Positions 1 to 8,656 of a DNA stretch of 64,000 nucleotides are shown piece by piece. Each line of letters starts with the position of its first letter. Position 1 is the stretch's first letter. The translations under genes and the position numbers were made by a program. A model generated the notes under the pieces. That model had not been told where the DNA came from. It did no database searches and was given only the letters and a program-made list of their open reading frames with translations. The DNA is from Haladaptatus salinisoli (GTDB taxonomy: Archaea; Halobacteriota; Halobacteria; Halobacteriales; Haladaptataceae): assembly GCF_020614375.1 (NCBI RefSeq), contig NZ_CP085327.1:1414823-1478822 (forward strand). Reading direction: 5' to 3'.

Positions 1-723
1 GTGCCGCCGACCACCCAACCGTGGTGGGAGGAGGACTACAAGATGACCGCGGAGCGGTTCACCGAAACGCTCGTCGCGCTCGCCGACGCGCTCGAACTCG
101 AGGAGCCGATTTACATGGGATCGTCGATGGGCGGGAACATCGCGCTCGAACTGGCCGACTGGTACCCGGATCGATTCCGCGCGCTCGTCGGGTTGGAGTG
201 CGGCGCACACAGTCCGGGCTTCTACATCGACTGGCTCGACCACCCGCACGTCAACACCACGGAGGTGAACGCCTACTCCTGCTGGGGACTGATGGCACCG
301 CAGAGTCCGGAAGGAACGCGTCGAGAGACGATGTACCTCTACGAGCAGGGCGCGACGGGCGTGTTCAAGGGCGACCTGTACTACTACTCGGTCGACCACG
401 ACTACCGGGATAAGCTGGACCGGGTCAAAGCCGACGAGTGCCCGCTGTACGTCGTCAACGGGGAGTACGACTACCTCACCACGCCCGAAGACGGGCGGGA
501 AACGGCCGAAGGCGTCGGCGACGGTGCGGTCGCCGTCGAGATGGCCGAAATCGGTCACTTCCCGATGAGCGAACACCCCGAGTTGTTCAACGCCTACCTG
601 AAGGAGATTCTCGCCGACATAACGGGCGAGCGGGACGAGGCGTTGCCGGAGCGACTGACGCCGGACGACGTGGGTATCGAGCTCAGTCCGCCAGCACCCG
701 CGCGAGAGCGGTCGACGGACTAA
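1..723 (+). CDS. Alpha/beta hydrolase, 5' end cut by window edge
   Basis: The frame is open from the first base, and the GTG at position 1 is probably internal: about 40 residues of the usual 270-290 seem to be missing. The nucleophile elbow G-S-S-M-G places the serine at visible residue 42; D157 (in NGEYDYL) and H186 (in AEIGHFP) complete a plausible catalytic triad. The substrate cannot be read from the sequence; esterase, thioesterase or C-C bond hydrolase are all possible. After the stop a small GCGGC/GCCGC hairpin lies at 765-779, ahead of the next gene's promoter, and may end transcription. Confidence 0.85.
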   Translation: MPPTTQPWWEEDYKMTAERFTETLVALADALELEEPIYMGSSMGGNIALELADWYPDRFRALVGLECGAHSPGFYIDWLDHPHVNTTEVNAYSCWGLMAPQSPEGTRRETMYLYEQGATGVFKGDLYYYSVDHDYRDKLDRVKADECPLYVVNGEYDYLTTPEDGRETAEGVGDGAVAVEMAEIGHFPMSEHPELFNAYLKEILADITGERDEALPERLTPDDVGIELSPPAPARERSTD

Positions 724-828
724 CGCAAGTTTCACCCGCCACGGTGCCCTCGGCGGTACGGAAAGCGGCGAAAAGCCGCAGAGGGACAAAGCTTATTTCA
801 ACACGGTCCCGCCCTCCGGACGTACCCG

Positions 829-966
829 ATGGTGCAAGAGAACACAGAGCAACGTGGCGACTGCCTGGAACGCGAGATCGACGGCGGCGTCGAACTGTAC
901 GACCCGGAGAACGAAGACGCGTGGATATGGTCTGACGTCGGCGTCGAACTCGTACGACAGGCGTAG
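829..966 (+). CDS. Small acidic haloarchaeal protein (45 aa)
   Basis: An ATG-to-TAG frame of 45 residues lies in the gap after the hydrolase. It is acidic and ends in a segment reading LYDPENEDAWIWSD followed by VGVELVRQA. I associate this LYDPEN-x2-AWI-x-SD signature with a family of very small haloarchaeal proteins (DUF7331-like, from memory), function unknown. A TATA-like GCTTATTTC lies about 30 bp upstream, which fits a leaderless transcript starting at this ATG. Codon use is GC-rich at third positions, as in neighbouring genes. Confidence 0.7.
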   Translation: MVQENTEQRGDCLEREIDGGVELYDPENEDAWIWSDVGVELVRQA

Positions 967-1192
967 CGACGACCGACTCCGCCCGGGTCGAGCGTATCCC
1001 GCCCTTCGAAGCACCGTTCTGAGAGCCGCGACGTTTCGCCGGCAACCCGCCTATCGTCAGCCGTGAAGGCGACACCGTCGACGCCGAGGGGCGACCGACG
1101 ACGCCGGATCTGAATTCGACGCCGACGTTCGGTTCTACACCGCCGCACGAGTCGACGCCGACGTCCGATTCCGTCGAGGGGGTGCGACCCGC

Positions 1193-1741
1193 CTACTCGC
1201 GCCCCGTCTCGATATGGACGTCCTCGAAGGTCACTTCGACCGGTTCGGTGTATCGGTCGCCGTTCTTCTGGTCGTGGCGCGGGAACTCGGGGGGTTCGAC
1301 CTCGATAGTGATGGTGTACGTCCCCTCGTCCGGAAGTTCGAGGTTCCGACCGTAGTGATAGAGACCGGGATGCCAGACGAACGGGATTCGCTCCGGTCCG
1401 ACCGTGTTCCCTTCGCCGTCCTCGAGCGTCGCCCGGACGGACACCCCGGGGAGGAATCGGCCGTCGTCGACGCTGGCGACCAGCACTTCGAGGTGGCAGT
1501 TCTCGTTCTCCGCGGGTTCCTCCCACTCGAACTGGCCGTCGCGCATCCGATACATCCCCTCGGCTTCTTCCTGAGCGAAGCCGACGATGTAGTCGCCGGC
1601 TTCGGTTTTGTCCCCCGTCTCGGCGACCTCCGTAATCATGTACTCGGCCGCTTCCAAGTACACGTCGCCCGCGTTGCGTGCGAGTTCGAGTTGGCGCTCG
1701 TCGACTTCATCGCTGGGTTGAAGTTCGTTTTCGCTACTCAT
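1193..1741 (-). CDS. Cytosolic Fe2+-transport/Tp34-P19-like domain protein
   Basis: The 182-residue acidic protein has a helical N-terminal part (residues 15-65) followed by a beta-rich domain. The latter contains a HPGLYHYGRNLELP segment and ends in paired strands (TYTITIEVEPPEFPRHD and later PVEVTFEDVHI). This resembles the periplasmic iron-binding Tp34/P19 fold (Pfam Iron_transport), with His residues that could bind metal. No signal peptide or lipobox is present, so the protein should be cytoplasmic, unlike the bacterial family members. A TATA-like CTATAAAAA on the opposite strand at 1775-1783 sits about 34 bp from the start. Metal binding is inference. Confidence 0.7.
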   Translation of the reverse strand: MSSENELQPSDEVDERQLELARNAGDVYLEAAEYMITEVAETGDKTEAGDYIVGFAQEEAEGMYRMRDGQFEWEEPAENENCHLEVLVASVDDGRFLPGVSVRATLEDGEGNTVGPERIPFVWHPGLYHYGRNLELPDEGTYTITIEVEPPEFPRHDQKNGDRYTEPVEVTFEDVHIETGRE

Positions 1742-2117
1742 TGTTCTTCCCTCGAAAGTGGTCGAGACAGATGGCTATAAAAACCCGGGACGGTTTCGCA
1801 TACTTCTCCCGAACGGAACGGAAACCGAGCGGTCCGAGAAATCGCCGACGAACCGACGGGCGGGGCGAACGTCCGGTTCGAAACGTCGACGGTCGCTCGC
1901 TTCCCCGAATTGGGCGTCGACACTCCGACGGACTCGGATTAGAGCGTCGGTCCTCTGGTGTCAAAATGAATTCGCGCCGTCGATTAAATCACTGTCTTCG
2001 TCAAGACAAAGTATTTACCCAGGTCCCGAGTTCGAAACGGTACTCAAGCCCTCGAAACCGCCGGTGTACCGCTGAACCGGAGAGAACCCGTCAGAGAGCT
2101 CGTCGTACCCGTTCACA
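1742..2117. other. Divergent intergenic region (376 bp)
   Basis: The gap separates a minus-strand gene from a plus-strand gene. It holds the minus-strand TATA element (1775-1783) and an A/T-richer stretch near 2005-2020 (AAAGTATTTACC) that could drive the membrane protein at 2118, leaving a leader of about 80 nt. Frames open across the gap give Arg/Ser-rich translations without family character. I see no gene here. Confidence 0.5.
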
Positions 2118-3164
2118 ATGTATAAATTACCGTTCGAGCGTGAAACATTCACGTTCTCGACCCTCGCCGTCCCCGTGTTTCTCCTCGTCGGAATCTACGG
2201 GACCGCAGATCGATACGTCCGAATTCTGGCCGGCACCCAGCAACCGCACGTTGACGTGCGGTGCTGTTGGCGTCCGCTCGCGGAGGCGGTGCTCGCCGGA
2301 CAGCCGATCTACGTTCGACCGGCGGTCGATAACAAGCCGCCGTTGTTCGAACTTCTCAACGTCGCCGTCGCCGCCACGGGACGGTATCTGCTGGTGTTCT
2401 TCCTCCTGGTCGGCCTCGCGAACGCGCTCTCTGCCATCCTCCTCTGGCGAATCTGCGCGCGGCGAGGCGCCTCCCACGTCGGATTGGTCGCGAGCCTACT
2501 ATTCCTGGTGAGCGTCCCCGCCGCCGGGGGTATCGTGGTGAACGTGCGCTCGTTCGCGGTGGCTGGAATACTGCTCTCGTGGTACGTTCGAAACCCGACG
2601 GGTCGCGGGGCCGCCGTCGCGGTTGCGGCCCTCTTCTCCCAGCACGCGGTCTTCGCCATCCCGGCGCTCGTGTACGACCGCGTCCGCGAACTCGACCGTC
2701 GGTCGGGGGTTCGGTGGACGACCGCGTTCGCACTCGGCGGTTCGAGCGTGGTCGCCGCGACGTTCGCGTTCGTCTACGTGGTCTGGGGTTCACAGTCGTT
2801 CTACGGGGCCGTCTACTGGACGGTCGGAGTCGCGGGGAAGTACGCGACCAACCCGGTCGTTCCGTCGCTCGTCGGAGACACGGACAGGTGGCTGAGTGCC
2901 CTCTACCGGGAAGGAATGAAACACCTCATCCTGCTCGTGCCCGCGGCGATCGCCGTGCAACTGGCGCTGACCGACCGCGGTCGCGAGCGACTGATTCCGT
3001 CGTCGAACGCGCCGCTGGTGGTGACGACGACGCTGCTCGCGCTCTCGATGACGGTTCCGCTGTTCGTTCGCGCCTACCGGGCGTACTGGCTCTACCCGCT
3101 TCCCTTCCTCGCCCTGCTGGCGAGCCTCGGCTACCAGCGGTTGTTCACCGTCGGCGAGTCGTGA
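2118..3164 (+). CDS. Multi-pass membrane glycosyltransferase-like protein (GT-C type)
   Basis: The 348-residue protein has roughly nine hydrophobic segments. After the first segment an extracytoplasmic loop contains acidic residues (QPHVDVRC) and then VDNKPPLFELLN. The NKPPL motif, following an acidic loop, is typical of GT-C fold dolichyl/polyprenyl-phosphate-sugar transferases of the ArnT/PMT type. By analogy it would use a lipid-linked sugar donor on the outer membrane face. It is short for the family (usually 450 or more residues) and lacks a recognisable soluble C-terminal domain. It stands alone, upstream of tRNA-Val. The specific substrate is unknown. Confidence 0.65.
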   Translation: MYKLPFERETFTFSTLAVPVFLLVGIYGTADRYVRILAGTQQPHVDVRCCWRPLAEAVLAGQPIYVRPAVDNKPPLFELLNVAVAATGRYLLVFFLLVGLANALSAILLWRICARRGASHVGLVASLLFLVSVPAAGGIVVNVRSFAVAGILLSWYVRNPTGRGAAVAVAALFSQHAVFAIPALVYDRVRELDRRSGVRWTTAFALGGSSVVAATFAFVYVVWGSQSFYGAVYWTVGVAGKYATNPVVPSLVGDTDRWLSALYREGMKHLILLVPAAIAVQLALTDRGRERLIPSSNAPLVVTTTLLALSMTVPLFVRAYRAYWLYPLPFLALLASLGYQRLFTVGES

Positions 3165-3194
3165 GTTCGTCGGCGAAGAGAGGCGAAAATTCAG

Positions 3195-3216
3195 TGGGTT
3201 CGGGCGGATTCGAACC
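3195..3216 (-). repeat. Partial copy of tRNA-Val 3' end (distal)
   Basis: This stretch is an exact 22-base copy of the tRNA-Val 3' end (acceptor 3' strand plus discriminator, and part of the T arm). It lies in the same orientation, 240 bp beyond the end of the intact gene. No other part of a tRNA follows it. Confidence 0.8.
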
Positions 3217-3316
3217 TCGGTCGTTCTGCCCCGCGCCACTCCCTGCTTCGAATCCTCGAAAAACCATTCGACGGCGCTGGCTCCTCGCTGCGCTCGTCGA
3301 GTTGCGCCGTCAGAAG

Positions 3317-3340
3317 TGGTTTCGGGCGGATTCGAACCAC
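3317..3340 (-). repeat. Partial copy of tRNA-Val 3' end (proximal)
   Basis: A second copy of the tRNA-Val 3' end covers the acceptor and T arm with one mismatch in the acceptor strand. It lies 115 bp beyond the gene and 100 bp before the distal copy. Tandem 3'-end copies downstream of a tRNA are what repeated site-specific integration leaves behind. Confidence 0.8.
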
Positions 3341-3455
3341 GCCAAGACGTTCCTACTCGCCTCACTTCGTTCGACTGCGTGGGCGTGCGACTTGTCTAAT
3401 TCGATCGCCCTCACGAACGAATTTACTCGTCACGTTCGTTCCTCGCAAAATCCGA

Positions 3456-3529
3456 TGGGTTCGGGCGGATTCGAACCACCGATCTCGGCCTTGTAAGGGC
3501 CGCGTCATAACCAACTAGACCACGAACCC
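3456..3529 (-). tRNA. tRNA-Val (anticodon TAC)
   Basis: The minus strand folds as a complete cloverleaf. The acceptor is GGGTTCG pairing with CGAACCC, with discriminator A. The anticodon stem is CGGCC/GGCCG with loop CTTACAA, giving anticodon TAC (Val, GTA codons). The T arm is GGTGG-TTCGAAT-CCGCC. No intron and no encoded CCA are seen. Two partial copies of its 3' end follow downstream. Confidence 0.95.
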
Positions 3530-3614
3530 GCGTCCGGGGAAAATCACTCCGCAGGAATAACTGTTACTTTCTCGGTTTCGAAACGACTACCACCCCTGCT
3601 AGCAATCCGCGGGT

Positions 3615-3884
3615 ATGGACGACTCGCTCTCCGCGCTCGGCGAGCAAGACGGCTGGAAGGCGGACGAGTTCGCCGCCCGGGTCCACTACCGCGGCGCGGA
3701 CGACCGCTACAGCATCGAGTACTACCATCCCAGCCGGTGCGTGCTCTACTGGAAGGTCAAAGGCGACGGGGAGGTGGCCGTCCCGGTCGGGCGCAACACG
3801 GTCCCCGCGCCCCTGCGCGACCGCGTGCGACAGGATTTGGCCGAGGCGGGTATCGACCCCGAAATCGAGAGCCGAGAGCTCTGA
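3615..3884 (+). CDS. Conserved-looking small haloarchaeal protein (89 aa)
   Basis: The 89-residue protein has no membrane segment or signal peptide. It reads as a compact alpha/beta domain: an N-terminal helix, a central strand pair (DRYSIEYYHPSR then CVLYWKVKGDG) and a C-terminal helix (PLRDRVRQDLAEAGI). The single-gene unit follows tRNA-Val on the opposite strand. I do not recognise a characterised family. Its codon use and acidity match neighbouring genes, so it is likely real. Confidence 0.7.
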   Translation: MDDSLSALGEQDGWKADEFAARVHYRGADDRYSIEYYHPSRCVLYWKVKGDGEVAVPVGRNTVPAPLRDRVRQDLAEAGIDPEIESREL

Positions 3885-3987
3885 AGTGCGCTTCCGCGGC
3901 GTGCCGGAGCGAGTGAATTTTTTCTGTGAAGCCGTGTTTCGGTTCGTAGGAAACTCTTATCAATCCCGTGTCCCTTGAGTGAGAATA

Positions 3988-5934
3988 ATGAGCATACGCG
4001 CAGACGAAGACGACCCGTTCGAGGAACAACGGGAGAACGCCGAGAATCCCATGCGACGGCTGTTCCTCGAATACGGGGGCGAGAACCGATTCGCCTTCGT
4101 CGTCGGGGTCGTGTCGAGTATCTTCGCTCGGGTGCTTAATCTCCTCCCGCCCATCATTCTCGGCGTCGCTATCGACTCGCTTTTCAAGGGTGAAATTCCC
4201 TACGCGGAAGCCCTCGGTGACCAACTCCCGCTCGTCTCCGCGAGCGCGGTGGCCGGGTTCGTTCCCTCCGCCCAGAGCGGCCAGTTTTGGTTCTCCGTCG
4301 TCGTCATCGCCCTCGCGTTCGGTTTCGGCGCGGCGTTTCACTGGAGTCGAAACTGGGGGTGGAACTCGTTCGCCCAGAACATCCAGCACTCGATTCGCAC
4401 CGACACGTACGACAAGATGCAGCGATTGGACATGGAGTTCTTTTCGGACAAACAGACCGGGGAAATGATGTCCATCCTCTCGAACGACGTGAACCGCCTC
4501 GAACGGTTCCTCAACGACGGGATGAACTCCGCGTTCCGTCTGGGCGTGATGGTCGTCGCCATCGCGACCATCCTCATCACCATCAATTGGCAACTCGCCC
4601 TCGTCGCGCTCGTGCCGGTGCCGCTCATCGCGCTGTTCACCTACAAGTTCGTCCAAATCATCCAGCCGAAGTACGCCGACGTGCGCTCGTCGGTCGGGAA
4701 GGTGAACTCCCGGCTGGAGAACAACCTGGGCGGCATTCAAGTCATCAAGACGAGCAACACGGAGTCCTTCGAGTCCGACCGCGTGGACGACGTGTCGAAC
4801 GAGTACTTCGGCGCGAACTGGGACGCCATCATCACGCGCATCAAGTTCTTCCCGTCGCTCCAGATTCTGTCGGGCCTCGGATTCGCCCTGACGTTCATCG
4901 TCGGCGGTCTGTGGGTGTTCAATGGTCGGGGTCCGTGGTTCTTCACCGGCAAACTCAAAACCGGGGAGTTCGTCACGTTCATGCTCCTCACCCAGCGATT
5001 CATCTGGCCGATGGCGCAGTTCGGGTCCATCATCAACATGTACCAGCGCGCCTACGCCTCCAGCGCCCGCATCTTCGGCCTGATGGACGAGCCGAGCCGA
5101 ATCAGGGAGGAACCCGACGCGGAGGACCTCGCGGTCGGCGAGGGCGAGGTCGTCTACGACGACGTGACGTTCGGCTACGACGAGGAGACCATCGTCGAGG
5201 ATATCTCGTTCGAGGTCGAGGGCGGCGACACGCTCGCGCTGGTCGGCCCGACCGGCGCGGGCAAATCCACCGTCCTCAAACTCCTCCTCCGGATGTACGA
5301 CGTGGACGAGGGCGCCATCCGCATCGACGGCACCGACCTCCGCGACGTGAGCCTGCCGAGCATCCGACAGGCCGTCGGCTACGTCAGCCAGAACACCTTC
5401 CTCTTCTACGGGACGGTGAAGGAGAACATCGAGTACGGGACGTTCGACGCCACGGACAGGGAAATAGAGGAGGCCGCGAAGGCGGCCGAGGCCCACGAGT
5501 TCATCACGAACCTGCCCGAGGGCTACGAGACGAAGGTCGGCGAGCGCGGGGTGAAGCTCTCGGGCGGCCAGCGCCAGCGCGTCTCCATCGCGCGCGCCAT
5601 CCTCAAAGACCCGGAGATTCTCATCCTCGACGAAGCGACCAGCGACGTCGACACCGAGACGGAGATGCTCATCCAGCGCAGTCTCGACCGCCTCACCGAG
5701 GACCGCACGACGTTCGCCATCGCCCACCGCCTCTCGACCATCAAGGACGCGGACAAAATCGTCGTCCTCGAAGACGGAAAGATAGTGGAGCGCGGACCGC
5801 ACCACGAACTCCTCGAAGACGGCGGCCTCTACGCCCACCTCTGGGGCGTGCAAGCCGGCGAAATCGACGAACTTCCGGAGGAGTTCGTCGAACGCGCAAC
5901 CCGCAGAACCGCGCGGACGGACGCCGACGACTGA
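3988..5934 (+). CDS. ABC exporter half-transporter (TMD-NBD fusion)
   Basis: A type IV exporter half-transporter of about 648 residues. The N-terminal half carries six membrane helices with the expected long cytoplasmic extensions. The C-terminal half is a full nucleotide-binding domain: Walker A GPTGAGKST (near residue 420), Q-loop in GYVSQNTF, signature LSGGQRQR, Walker B ILILDEATS and switch His in IAHRLST. All catalytic residues are present, so it should work as a homodimer. I chose ATG 3988; an in-frame GTG at 3979 would add three residues. A TATA-like AACTCTTAT lies about 30 bp upstream. The exported substrate is unknown; lipid or drug export is usual for the family. Confidence 0.9.
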   Translation: MSIRADEDDPFEEQRENAENPMRRLFLEYGGENRFAFVVGVVSSIFARVLNLLPPIILGVAIDSLFKGEIPYAEALGDQLPLVSASAVAGFVPSAQSGQFWFSVVVIALAFGFGAAFHWSRNWGWNSFAQNIQHSIRTDTYDKMQRLDMEFFSDKQTGEMMSILSNDVNRLERFLNDGMNSAFRLGVMVVAIATILITINWQLALVALVPVPLIALFTYKFVQIIQPKYADVRSSVGKVNSRLENNLGGIQVIKTSNTESFESDRVDDVSNEYFGANWDAIITRIKFFPSLQILSGLGFALTFIVGGLWVFNGRGPWFFTGKLKTGEFVTFMLLTQRFIWPMAQFGSIINMYQRAYASSARIFGLMDEPSRIREEPDAEDLAVGEGEVVYDDVTFGYDEETIVEDISFEVEGGDTLALVGPTGAGKSTVLKLLLRMYDVDEGAIRIDGTDLRDVSLPSIRQAVGYVSQNTFLFYGTVKENIEYGTFDATDREIEEAAKAAEAHEFITNLPEGYETKVGERGVKLSGGQRQRVSIARAILKDPEILILDEATSDVDTETEMLIQRSLDRLTEDRTTFAIAHRLSTIKDADKIVVLEDGKIVERGPHHELLEDGGLYAHLWGVQAGEIDELPEEFVERATRRTARTDADD

Positions 5935-6114
5935 GGCGACGTCAGCGTCGTCCGCGGCGGAGTCGTCCGTCGAGTCGTCGCGCGCTCGGTCGGTGTCGTC
6001 GGTTGCCATTGGCTCTCGCCAGCACGGTACTCGAAAGCGGGGGATAAACGGACGCGACCGTTCAGTCCGTTCGCCGCCGCGCATCCGGGTTTCGAACCGG
6101 TAGCGCGGAGTTTC

Positions 6115-6960
6115 TCAGAGGGGTGCTACGGGGCGTTCCTCCGACTCCGTCCCGAGGAACGCGACGCCGTACTCCGCCAACCACTCGATGATCGAACGGA
6201 CCGCGGTCGGGTCGGCGACGCGGTAGCCCGCGATGGTCGGCGGTTCGTGCCCGACTTTCAGGGCGAGCCCCGACTCCGGTAGCACGTCGAACGCGTCCTC
6301 GTCGGTTCGGTCGTCGCCGACGTAGAGCGGAAGCCACGTCTCGTCGTCGGGGACGTGGTGGTCGTACAGCCAGCGAATCGCCCGCCCCTTGTGCCAGTCC
6401 ACGTCGGGACGCAGTTCCAGCACTCGCTTGCCCGCCGTGACGCGAACGTCGTCCGACCCTCGCGCCGCCTCCCGAACCGTCCGCTCGACCGCGGGGATCT
6501 CGTCGTCGTCGACGAGTCGGAAGTGCACCGACGCGGTGACGCCCTTGTCTTCGACGAACGCGCCGTCCACGGCGGAGAGTCGCGCTTCGAGTTCGTCGCA
6601 GAGGGCCTCGATGTCGTCCCTGGCGTCCGCGGCGGCGGGGTGGGTGCGTCGCTCGTCGCCGGCGTGCAGTTCCAGTCCGTGGTTACCGGCGTACGAGACG
6701 CCGTCGATGCCGACGCGGTCTCGGAGGTCTTCGCGTCCGCGACCGCTGACGATACCGACGCGCACGTCGGGAGCGTCGCGGAGGGCTTCGAGCGCGGTTC
6801 GGGTCTCCGGCGGGAGCGTCGCCTCTTCGGGCCGGTCCTCGATGGGTGCGAGCGACCCGTCGAAATCGAACATGGCTAGCAGTCCGTCGGCGTTCAACAG
6901 TCGATTCACCAGCGCGTAGAGGTGTTCGTCGAGGGGGTCGGGTGTCTCGGTACTGGTCAT
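6115..6960 (-). CDS. otsB: Trehalose-6-phosphate phosphatase OtsB
   Basis: This HAD-superfamily phosphatase (281 aa) converts trehalose-6-phosphate to trehalose. HAD motif I is FDFDGSLAPI, with nucleophile and acid/base aspartates. Motif II is VGIVSGR, Lys comes from GKRVLELRP and DWHKG, and motif IV is YVGDDRTDEDAF; the trehalose-phosphatase features NHGLELH and DWHKGRAIRWL are also present. It begins inside the otsA stop codon (ATGA overlap), so the two are translationally coupled and made from one transcript. A frame open beyond this start overlaps otsA out of phase and is not part of the protein. Confidence 0.95.
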   Translation of the reverse strand: MTSTETPDPLDEHLYALVNRLLNADGLLAMFDFDGSLAPIEDRPEEATLPPETRTALEALRDAPDVRVGIVSGRGREDLRDRVGIDGVSYAGNHGLELHAGDERRTHPAAADARDDIEALCDELEARLSAVDGAFVEDKGVTASVHFRLVDDDEIPAVERTVREAARGSDDVRVTAGKRVLELRPDVDWHKGRAIRWLYDHHVPDDETWLPLYVGDDRTDEDAFDVLPESGLALKVGHEPPTIAGYRVADPTAVRSIIEWLAEYGVAFLGTESEERPVAPL

Positions 6961-8468
6961 TGCTCGTATCGTTTTCGTTGCTGCGATCTGGCGGCGACGT
7001 CGCGTCCGCGCCGAATCGCCTCCACCGTTCTGAACTGCGCGGTCATCCACGCGTACACGTCGTTCGAGCGCACCTCCCGTTCGAGGTCGCGCACGCGGCG
7101 CGCTCGCTCGGATTCGGGGAGCGAGAGCGCGCGTTCGATGGCGTCCGCGAATCCCGGCGTGTCGCGCGGGTGCACCGACACCGCCTCGTCGCCCAGTTCC
7201 TCGTTCGCGCCCGCCAACTCGCTGAGCACGAGCACGCCGGGGTCGTCCACCTGCGACGCGACGAACTCCTTCACGACGAGGTTCATCCCGTCGCGGAGCG
7301 GGCTGACGATGGCGAGGTCGGCCTCGCGGTACAGCGCCGCGAGACCCTCCGGCGGGAGGAACTCGTTCAGGTAGACGACGGGCGTCCACTCGTCGGTTCC
7401 GAAGCGGTCGTTGAGTCGCTCGATTTCGGCCTCGACTTCCGCCTGTAGCTCCCGGTACTCGGGAATCCGGCTCCGGCTTTCGCTCGCCTTCTGGACGTAG
7501 GTGAAGCGTTCGCGCCACTCCGGGCGCGTCTCCCAGAACTCCTCCAGCGCCGCCAGTCGCTCGGGGATGCCTTTGGTGTAGTCGAGACGCTCGACGCCGA
7601 CCGCGAGCGTCTCGCCGAGGTCGTGACGCTCGCGGAACTCGCGCCAGAACGCGGTCGCGTCCTCCGAATCGGCGAGTTCCCGCCGGCGGTCGGCGTCGAT
7701 GCCGAGCGGGAACGAGCGGACGAACGTTCGCCGCCCGTCGTAGACGACGCTCCGGGTCGCGCGGTCGACCATCGTATCGGGTATCATCGCCGCACAGTCG
7801 AGAAAGTTCTGGCAGTAGCGGTGGGTGTGGAAGCCGAGCAGGTCGTTCGCCAGCAGCCCGTCGAGCAGTTCCTCGTACTGCGGGCACGTCTGGAAGGCGT
7901 CCCACGAGGGCCACGGGATGTGCCAGAACTGCATGCAGAACGCGTCCCGCTCCTCGCGCACCATGCGCGGGGCCAGCGCGAGGTGGTAATCCTGGAACCA
8001 GACCAGCGACTCGTCGTCAGTCTCCTCGACGACGGCGTCGGCGAACGCGCGGTTCGCCGACCGGTACTGCTTCCAGAAGTCGGGGTCGGTGTTCATCTTC
8101 GCCGGGTCGACGTGGCAGATGGGCCAGAGCACCTGGTTGCTGTAGCCGTAGTAGTAGCCGTCGACCTGTTCGTCGGAGAGCCCGACGCGCCGCAGGTCGT
8201 AGGCGGGCGACTCCGGCGGGACGCCGACCCGTCCGCGCTCGTCGGTCACCTCGTCGTCGGCGTCGCCGCTCGCCCACGCCACCCACGTTCCGCCGGCGGA
8301 CTGGACGATCGGGTCGAGCGCTGACGTGAGCCCGCCCGCGGGACGTTGCACGGCGATGTCGTTTCCGTCGTACTCGTGGCTGTACGGTTGGCGGTTCGAG
8401 ACGACGACCAGTTCGCGGTCTTCGAGCAGCGTCGAAACCGTCTCCGCTGTGGGCGGTTCACCCGTCAT
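6957..8468 (-). CDS. otsA: Trehalose-6-phosphate synthase OtsA (GT20)
   Basis: OtsA (503 aa) joins UDP- or GDP-glucose to glucose-6-phosphate to make trehalose-6-phosphate. Family landmarks appear in order: LVVVSNRQPY near the start, RPAGGLTSAL (phosphate loop), WFQDYHLALAPRM, GVERLDYTKGIPERL (donor phosphate-binding Arg and Lys) and SPLRDGMNLVVKEFVASQ. The length matches the prokaryotic enzymes (about 460-500). It is the first gene of an otsA-otsB operon, which makes trehalose a likely compatible solute or stress sugar here. The glucosyl donor preference cannot be read from the sequence. Confidence 0.95.
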   Translation of the reverse strand: MTGEPPTAETVSTLLEDRELVVVSNRQPYSHEYDGNDIAVQRPAGGLTSALDPIVQSAGGTWVAWASGDADDEVTDERGRVGVPPESPAYDLRRVGLSDEQVDGYYYGYSNQVLWPICHVDPAKMNTDPDFWKQYRSANRAFADAVVEETDDESLVWFQDYHLALAPRMVREERDAFCMQFWHIPWPSWDAFQTCPQYEELLDGLLANDLLGFHTHRYCQNFLDCAAMIPDTMVDRATRSVVYDGRRTFVRSFPLGIDADRRRELADSEDATAFWREFRERHDLGETLAVGVERLDYTKGIPERLAALEEFWETRPEWRERFTYVQKASESRSRIPEYRELQAEVEAEIERLNDRFGTDEWTPVVYLNEFLPPEGLAALYREADLAIVSPLRDGMNLVVKEFVASQVDDPGVLVLSELAGANEELGDEAVSVHPRDTPGFADAIERALSLPESERARRVRDLEREVRSNDVYAWMTAQFRTVEAIRRGRDVAARSQQRKRYEQ

Positions 8469-8568
8469 AACGTCGGCAGGCCGCGGAAGTGACCTGCACG
8501 TCTGTACTCACCTCTCATCGGGTACGTCGGTGGTTGCCGACAGCGAGGAATAAGGCAGTCGTCCGTTC

Positions 8569-8596
8569 AACTCCGTTCGACCGAACGAACGGAGTT
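8569..8596. repeat. Perfect inverted repeat, 11-bp arms, 6-nt loop
   Basis: Arms AACTCCGTTCG (8569-8579) and CGAACGGAGTT (8586-8596) are perfectly complementary around ACCGAA. This is the first of three consecutive perfect hairpins in the gap between otsA and the gene at 8657-8971. Confidence 0.85.
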
Positions 8597-8597
8597 A

Positions 8598-8618
8598 ACG
8601 GCGGCGTACCGCCGCCGT
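8598..8618. repeat. Perfect inverted repeat, 9-bp arms, 3-nt loop
   Basis: Arms ACGGCGGCG and CGCCGCCGT flank TAC. It follows the previous hairpin after one base, so the two would stack end to end in an RNA or form adjacent cruciforms in DNA. Confidence 0.85.
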
Positions 8619-8632
8619 AATCGGTCGGTACC

Positions 8633-8655
8633 GAGGGAAACGGTCCGTTTCCCTC
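8633..8655. terminator. Perfect inverted repeat next to stop codon, possible terminator
   Basis: Eleven-bp arms GAGGGAAACGG and CCGTTTCCCTC flank a single T. On the minus strand the hairpin begins one base after the stop codon of the gene at 8657-8971, which is where a transcription end or 3'-end stabilising structure would sit. No T-run follows, so a terminator role is inference. Confidence 0.5.
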
Positions 8656-8656
8656 C

